From: an uncultured Oxalobacteraceae bacterium
Lineage (GTDB): Bacteria > Pseudomonadota > Gammaproteobacteria > Burkholderiales > Burkholderiaceae
DNA: 57,340 nucleotides
NCBI GenBank assembly: GCA_946480015.1
Contig: CAMLIL010000027.1
Coordinates: 1-57,340, forward strand
Direction of reading: 5' to 3'
The position numbers and the translations under genes were made by a program. Within the stretch, counting starts at the first letter, position 1. Each line of letters opens with the position of its first letter. Below, piece by piece: positions 55,057 through 57,340 of the stretch. The notes beneath the pieces are model-generated. The model was not told the origin of the DNA and did not search any database. It was given only the letters and a program-made list of their open reading frames with translations.

Positions 55057-56202
55057 ATGAAAGCGATGATCCTGGCGGCCGGCAAGGGCACCCGTGTGCG
55101 TCCCCTGACTTACGACCTGCCCAAACCCATGATTCCCATTCTCGGCAAGCCCGTGATGGCGTATCTGGTCGAGCATCTGGCCAAATATGGCGTGACCGAA
55201 ATCATGGTCAACGTCAGCTACCTGCATGAAAAAATCGAAGAGTATTTCGGCGAAGGGCACCAGTTCGGTGTCCTGATCGGCTATTCCTTCGAAGGCTATA
55301 CCAACGACGACGGCGAAGTGGTGCCGCAGCCGATCGGATCGGCCGGCGGCATGAAAAAAATCCAGGATTTCGGCGGCTTCTTCGACGAAACCACCATCGT
55401 GCTGTGCGGCGACGCCCTGATCGACCTGGATCTGAAATCGGCCCTGTTCGAGCACCGCCGCAAAGGCGCGCTGGCCTCCGTCATCACCAAGGAAGTACCG
55501 TGGGATAAGGTCTCCAGCTACGGCGTGGTGGTCGCCGACCAGGATGGCCGCATCACCGAATTCCAGGAAAAGCCGGCCCAGGAGGACGCCAAGTCCAACT
55601 TCATCAGCACCGGCATCTATATCTTCGAGCCGGAAGTGATCAACCTGATCCCGCCCGGGCGCACCTTCGACATCGGTTCCGAACTGTTCCCGCTGATGGC
55701 CAAGAACGGCATGCCCTTCTACGCCCAGACGCGCAGCTTCAACTGGATCGACATCGGCAGCGTGTCCGACTACTGGCAGACGCTGCAAAGCGTGCTGCTG
55801 GGCGAAGTCGCCCATCTCGACGTGCCGGGCATCCAGATCAAGGATGGCATCTGGGTCGGCCTCAATACCCGGATCGACTGGGAGGGCACCCACATCGAAG
55901 GCCCGGTCTACATCGGCTCGGGCGTCAGGATCGAGAAGGGCGTGACCATCACCGGCCCGACCTGGATCGGCCACGGCAGCCACATTTGCGCCGGCGCCAA
56001 GGTCGTGCGCAGCGTGCTGTTCGAGTACACGCGCGTGCTGCAGAATGTGACGCTCAACGAAATGATCGTGTTCAAGGATTACAGTGTCGACCGCCAGGGC
56101 GACATGAAACACGTGTCCGAATATGCCCATGACGAATGGGTCAACGCGCGCGACCGGCGTAGCGCGCGGCGCAACGAAACCATGCTCGACATGGCAAAAT
56201 AG
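55057..56202 (+). CDS. Sugar nucleotidyltransferase with left-handed beta-helix domain
   Basis: A 381-residue NDP-sugar pyrophosphorylase of the mannose-1-phosphate guanylyltransferase/GlmU-like group. The N-terminal catalytic domain begins ILAAGKGTRVRPLTYDLPKP (nucleotide loop) and contains VLCGDALIDLDL, EFQEKPAQ and FNWIDIGSVSDYWQ. From about residue 265 hexapeptide-like repeats follow (GIWVGLNTRIDWEGTHIEG, then YIGSGVRIEKGVTITG). The C-terminal tail is charged. AAAGGAG precedes the ATG. The sugar and the nucleotide cannot be fixed from sequence; GDP-mannose, UDP-glucose or dTDP-glucose are possible, and ManC next door makes GDP-mannose the less needed option. Confidence 0.87.
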   Translation: MKAMILAAGKGTRVRPLTYDLPKPMIPILGKPVMAYLVEHLAKYGVTEIMVNVSYLHEKIEEYFGEGHQFGVLIGYSFEGYTNDDGEVVPQPIGSAGGMKKIQDFGGFFDETTIVLCGDALIDLDLKSALFEHRRKGALASVITKEVPWDKVSSYGVVVADQDGRITEFQEKPAQEDAKSNFISTGIYIFEPEVINLIPPGRTFDIGSELFPLMAKNGMPFYAQTRSFNWIDIGSVSDYWQTLQSVLLGEVAHLDVPGIQIKDGIWVGLNTRIDWEGTHIEGPVYIGSGVRIEKGVTITGPTWIGHGSHICAGAKVVRSVLFEYTRVLQNVTLNEMIVFKDYSVDRQGDMKHVSEYAHDEWVNARDRRSARRNETMLDMAK

Positions 56203-56314
56203 GCAATAGCCAATAGCCGAGCTACTGGGGATGTTTTAAAATTATAAAAGTTGAGAGGCGGCGCGCCGGCACACCGGCGACACTGCACTGGATTACGAAC
56301 ACAAGAAAGAGTCA
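56203..56314 (+). promoter_or_regulatory. AT-rich promoter-like gap before manC
   Basis: The 112-base gap contains the direct repeat CAATAGC-CAATAGC and an AT-only-rich block TTTTAAAATTATAAAAG (56234-56250), unusual against the roughly 65% GC surroundings. It could hold a -10/UP-type element for manC. No confident -35/-10 pair can be assigned. Confidence 0.3.
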
Positions 56315-57340
56315 ATGAAAATCTACCCAGTCATTCTGTCTGGCGGTGCCGGCACACGCCTGTGGCCGCTGTCGCGCGCCGTGCTGCCGAAGCAGTTGCT
56401 GCCGCTCGTCACCGACAAGACCATGTTGCAGGACACCGTGCTGCGCATTTCCGGCTGGCCCGAGCTGCAGCCGCCGCTGCTCGTGTGCGGCAACGAACAC
56501 CGCTTCCTGGCGGCCGAGCAGTTGCGCGAGATCGGCGTCACGCCGCTCGGCATCCTGCTCGAACCGGTGGGCCGCAACACCGCGCCCGCCGTGGCCGCCG
56601 CCGCGCACTATCTGCGCGCCATCGATCCCGACGCCGTCATGCTGGTGCTGCCGGCCGACCACGTGATCGACCGGCCCGACGTCTTTTCCCAGGCCGTGGC
56701 GCACGCCAGTGCGCTGGTGGCCGAGGGCGCCCTGGCCACCTTCGGCATCGTGCCGCAAGGTCCGGAAACCGGCTACGGCTATATCCGCCGCGGCCCGCAG
56801 GCGGCCGGCTCCGAACAGTGCTACCAGGTGGCGCAGTTCGTCGAAAAGCCCGACCGCGACACCGCCCAGCGCTTTGTCGACGATGGCGGCTACTACTGGA
56901 ACAGCGGCATGTTCCTGTTCCGCGCCGACCGTTATCTGAGCGAACTGACCGAATTTGCGCCAGCCATCGCGGCCGCGTCCGAAAACGCCGTCAAGCACGG
57001 CTATCGCGACCTGGATTTCTGCCGTCTCGACGAGGCGACGTTTTCGGCCAGCCCGTCCGACTCGATCGACTACGCCGTCATGGAGCGCACCGGCGCGGCC
57101 GTGGTGGTGCCGGCCGACATCGGCTGGAGCGATGTCGGTTCGTGGTCGGCCTTGTGGCAGGTGCAGCGCGGCGACGCCGGCAGCAACCCCGACGGCAATG
57201 TGCAGCGCGGCGACGTGTATCTCGACGGCGTCAACAACTCGCTGGTGCGCGCCGAAAGCCGCATCGTGGCGGTGGTCGGCGTGAACGACCTGATCGTTGT
57301 TGAAACGCCCGATGCGGTGCTGGTGGCGCACAAGGACCAG
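56315..57340 (+). CDS. manC: Mannose-1-phosphate guanylyltransferase (ManC/AlgA type), 3' end outside window
   Basis: The frame is open from the ATG at 56315 to the window edge (342 codons seen). The start IYPVILSGGAGTRLWPLSRA is the GTP/mannose-1-P site. LLEPVGRNTAPAVAAAAHYL, VLPADHVI, QFVEKPD, YYWNSGMFLF, DYAVMERT and DIGWSDVGSWSALW are all classic for type II PMI-GMP proteins, whose C-terminal phosphomannose isomerase domain would lie beyond the edge. It makes GDP-mannose from mannose-1-P and GTP, feeding gmd and fcl near the beginning of the locus. GAAAGAG precedes the ATG. Confidence 0.95.
   Translation, partial: MKIYPVILSGGAGTRLWPLSRAVLPKQLLPLVTDKTMLQDTVLRISGWPELQPPLLVCGNEHRFLAAEQLREIGVTPLGILLEPVGRNTAPAVAAAAHYLRAIDPDAVMLVLPADHVIDRPDVFSQAVAHASALVAEGALATFGIVPQGPETGYGYIRRGPQAAGSEQCYQVAQFVEKPDRDTAQRFVDDGGYYWNSGMFLFRADRYLSELTEFAPAIAAASENAVKHGYRDLDFCRLDEATFSASPSDSIDYAVMERTGAAVVVPADIGWSDVGSWSALWQVQRGDAGSNPDGNVQRGDVYLDGVNNSLVRAESRIVAVVGVNDLIVVETPDAVLVAHKDQ

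Overview
The window reads as a contiguous piece of chromosome from a high-GC betaproteobacterium. Gene content suggests Oxalobacteraceae of the Massilia/Duganella/Janthinobacterium type: a K+-insensitive HppA proton pump, an aerobic anthranilate-CoA (abm-like) cluster, a CHAD-domain protein, and above all an exosortase-B (XrtB)/Eps exopolysaccharide locus of the kind first described in Methylobacillus. Genus assignment is inference; no rRNA or taxonomic marker is present. Genes are packed tightly, no gene-free stretch exceeds 300 bases, and ATGA/TGATG stop-start overlaps are common.

Region 1 (1-7402), housekeeping and metabolism: the 3' part of hppA; a convergent acetyl-CoA hydrolase/CoA-transferase gene interrupted by one in-frame TAA; a small secreted protein; an HSD10-like 3-hydroxyacyl-CoA dehydrogenase behind a LiuR-like palindrome; a periplasmic gamma-glutamyltransferase; and a patatin-like lipase. 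Region 2 (7414-13757), signalling: a 1621-residue hybrid histidine kinase (beta-propeller sensor, Y_Y_Y, GAF, HisKA, HATPase, receiver, Hpt) flanked by two paralogous response regulators that share an unrecognised C-terminal domain. Region 3 (13842-20625): an operon-like run encoding an aminobenzoate-type CoA ligase, a two-domain 2-aminobenzoyl-CoA monooxygenase/reductase, a MarR regulator, an enoyl-CoA hydratase, an acyl-CoA dehydrogenase and a RidA-type deaminase. A promoter with an overlapping palindrome precedes it, and a 101-bp MITE-like palindrome with a TTA duplication sits exactly at its end. Region 4 (20812-25152): CHAD protein, ParE-type toxin with a small antitoxin, periplasmic Cu/Zn superoxide dismutase, tRNA-Arg(CCU) and the ABC-F protein Uup.

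Region 5 (25198-57340, open at the right edge) is one large exopolysaccharide/exosortase locus. It holds a CAAX-protease-like membrane protein, EpsL, the initiating sugar-phosphate transferase EpsB, GDP-fucose synthesis (gmd, fcl), EpsD-EpsE-EpsF-EpsG, a fused exosortase-EpsI protein, an O-antigen-ligase-like polymerase/ligase, several GT4-type glycosyltransferases, a hexapeptide acetyltransferase, a flippase, two UDP-GlcNAc 2-epimerases, a secreted heparinase II/III-like lyase, a CapK-like adenylate-forming enzyme, a WecG/TagA-type transferase, a UDP-HexNAc dehydrogenase, GalE, a sugar nucleotidyltransferase and the start of ManC. Together these would make GDP-mannose, GDP-fucose, UDP-galactose and UDP-ManNAc/HexNAcA, assemble repeat units on undecaprenyl phosphate, flip and polymerise them, and export the polymer through EpsE/EpsF/EpsL. 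No PEP-CTERM substrate protein is visible inside the window.

Most noteworthy: the exosortase-EpsI fusion; an EpsG kinase lacking the Walker A lysine but carrying an MshEN-like N-terminus; the duplicated regulators around the giant kinase; RidA inside an anthranilate-CoA operon; the MITE-like insertion that rebuilds the ridA stop codon; and the single nonsense codon in the CoA-transferase gene.
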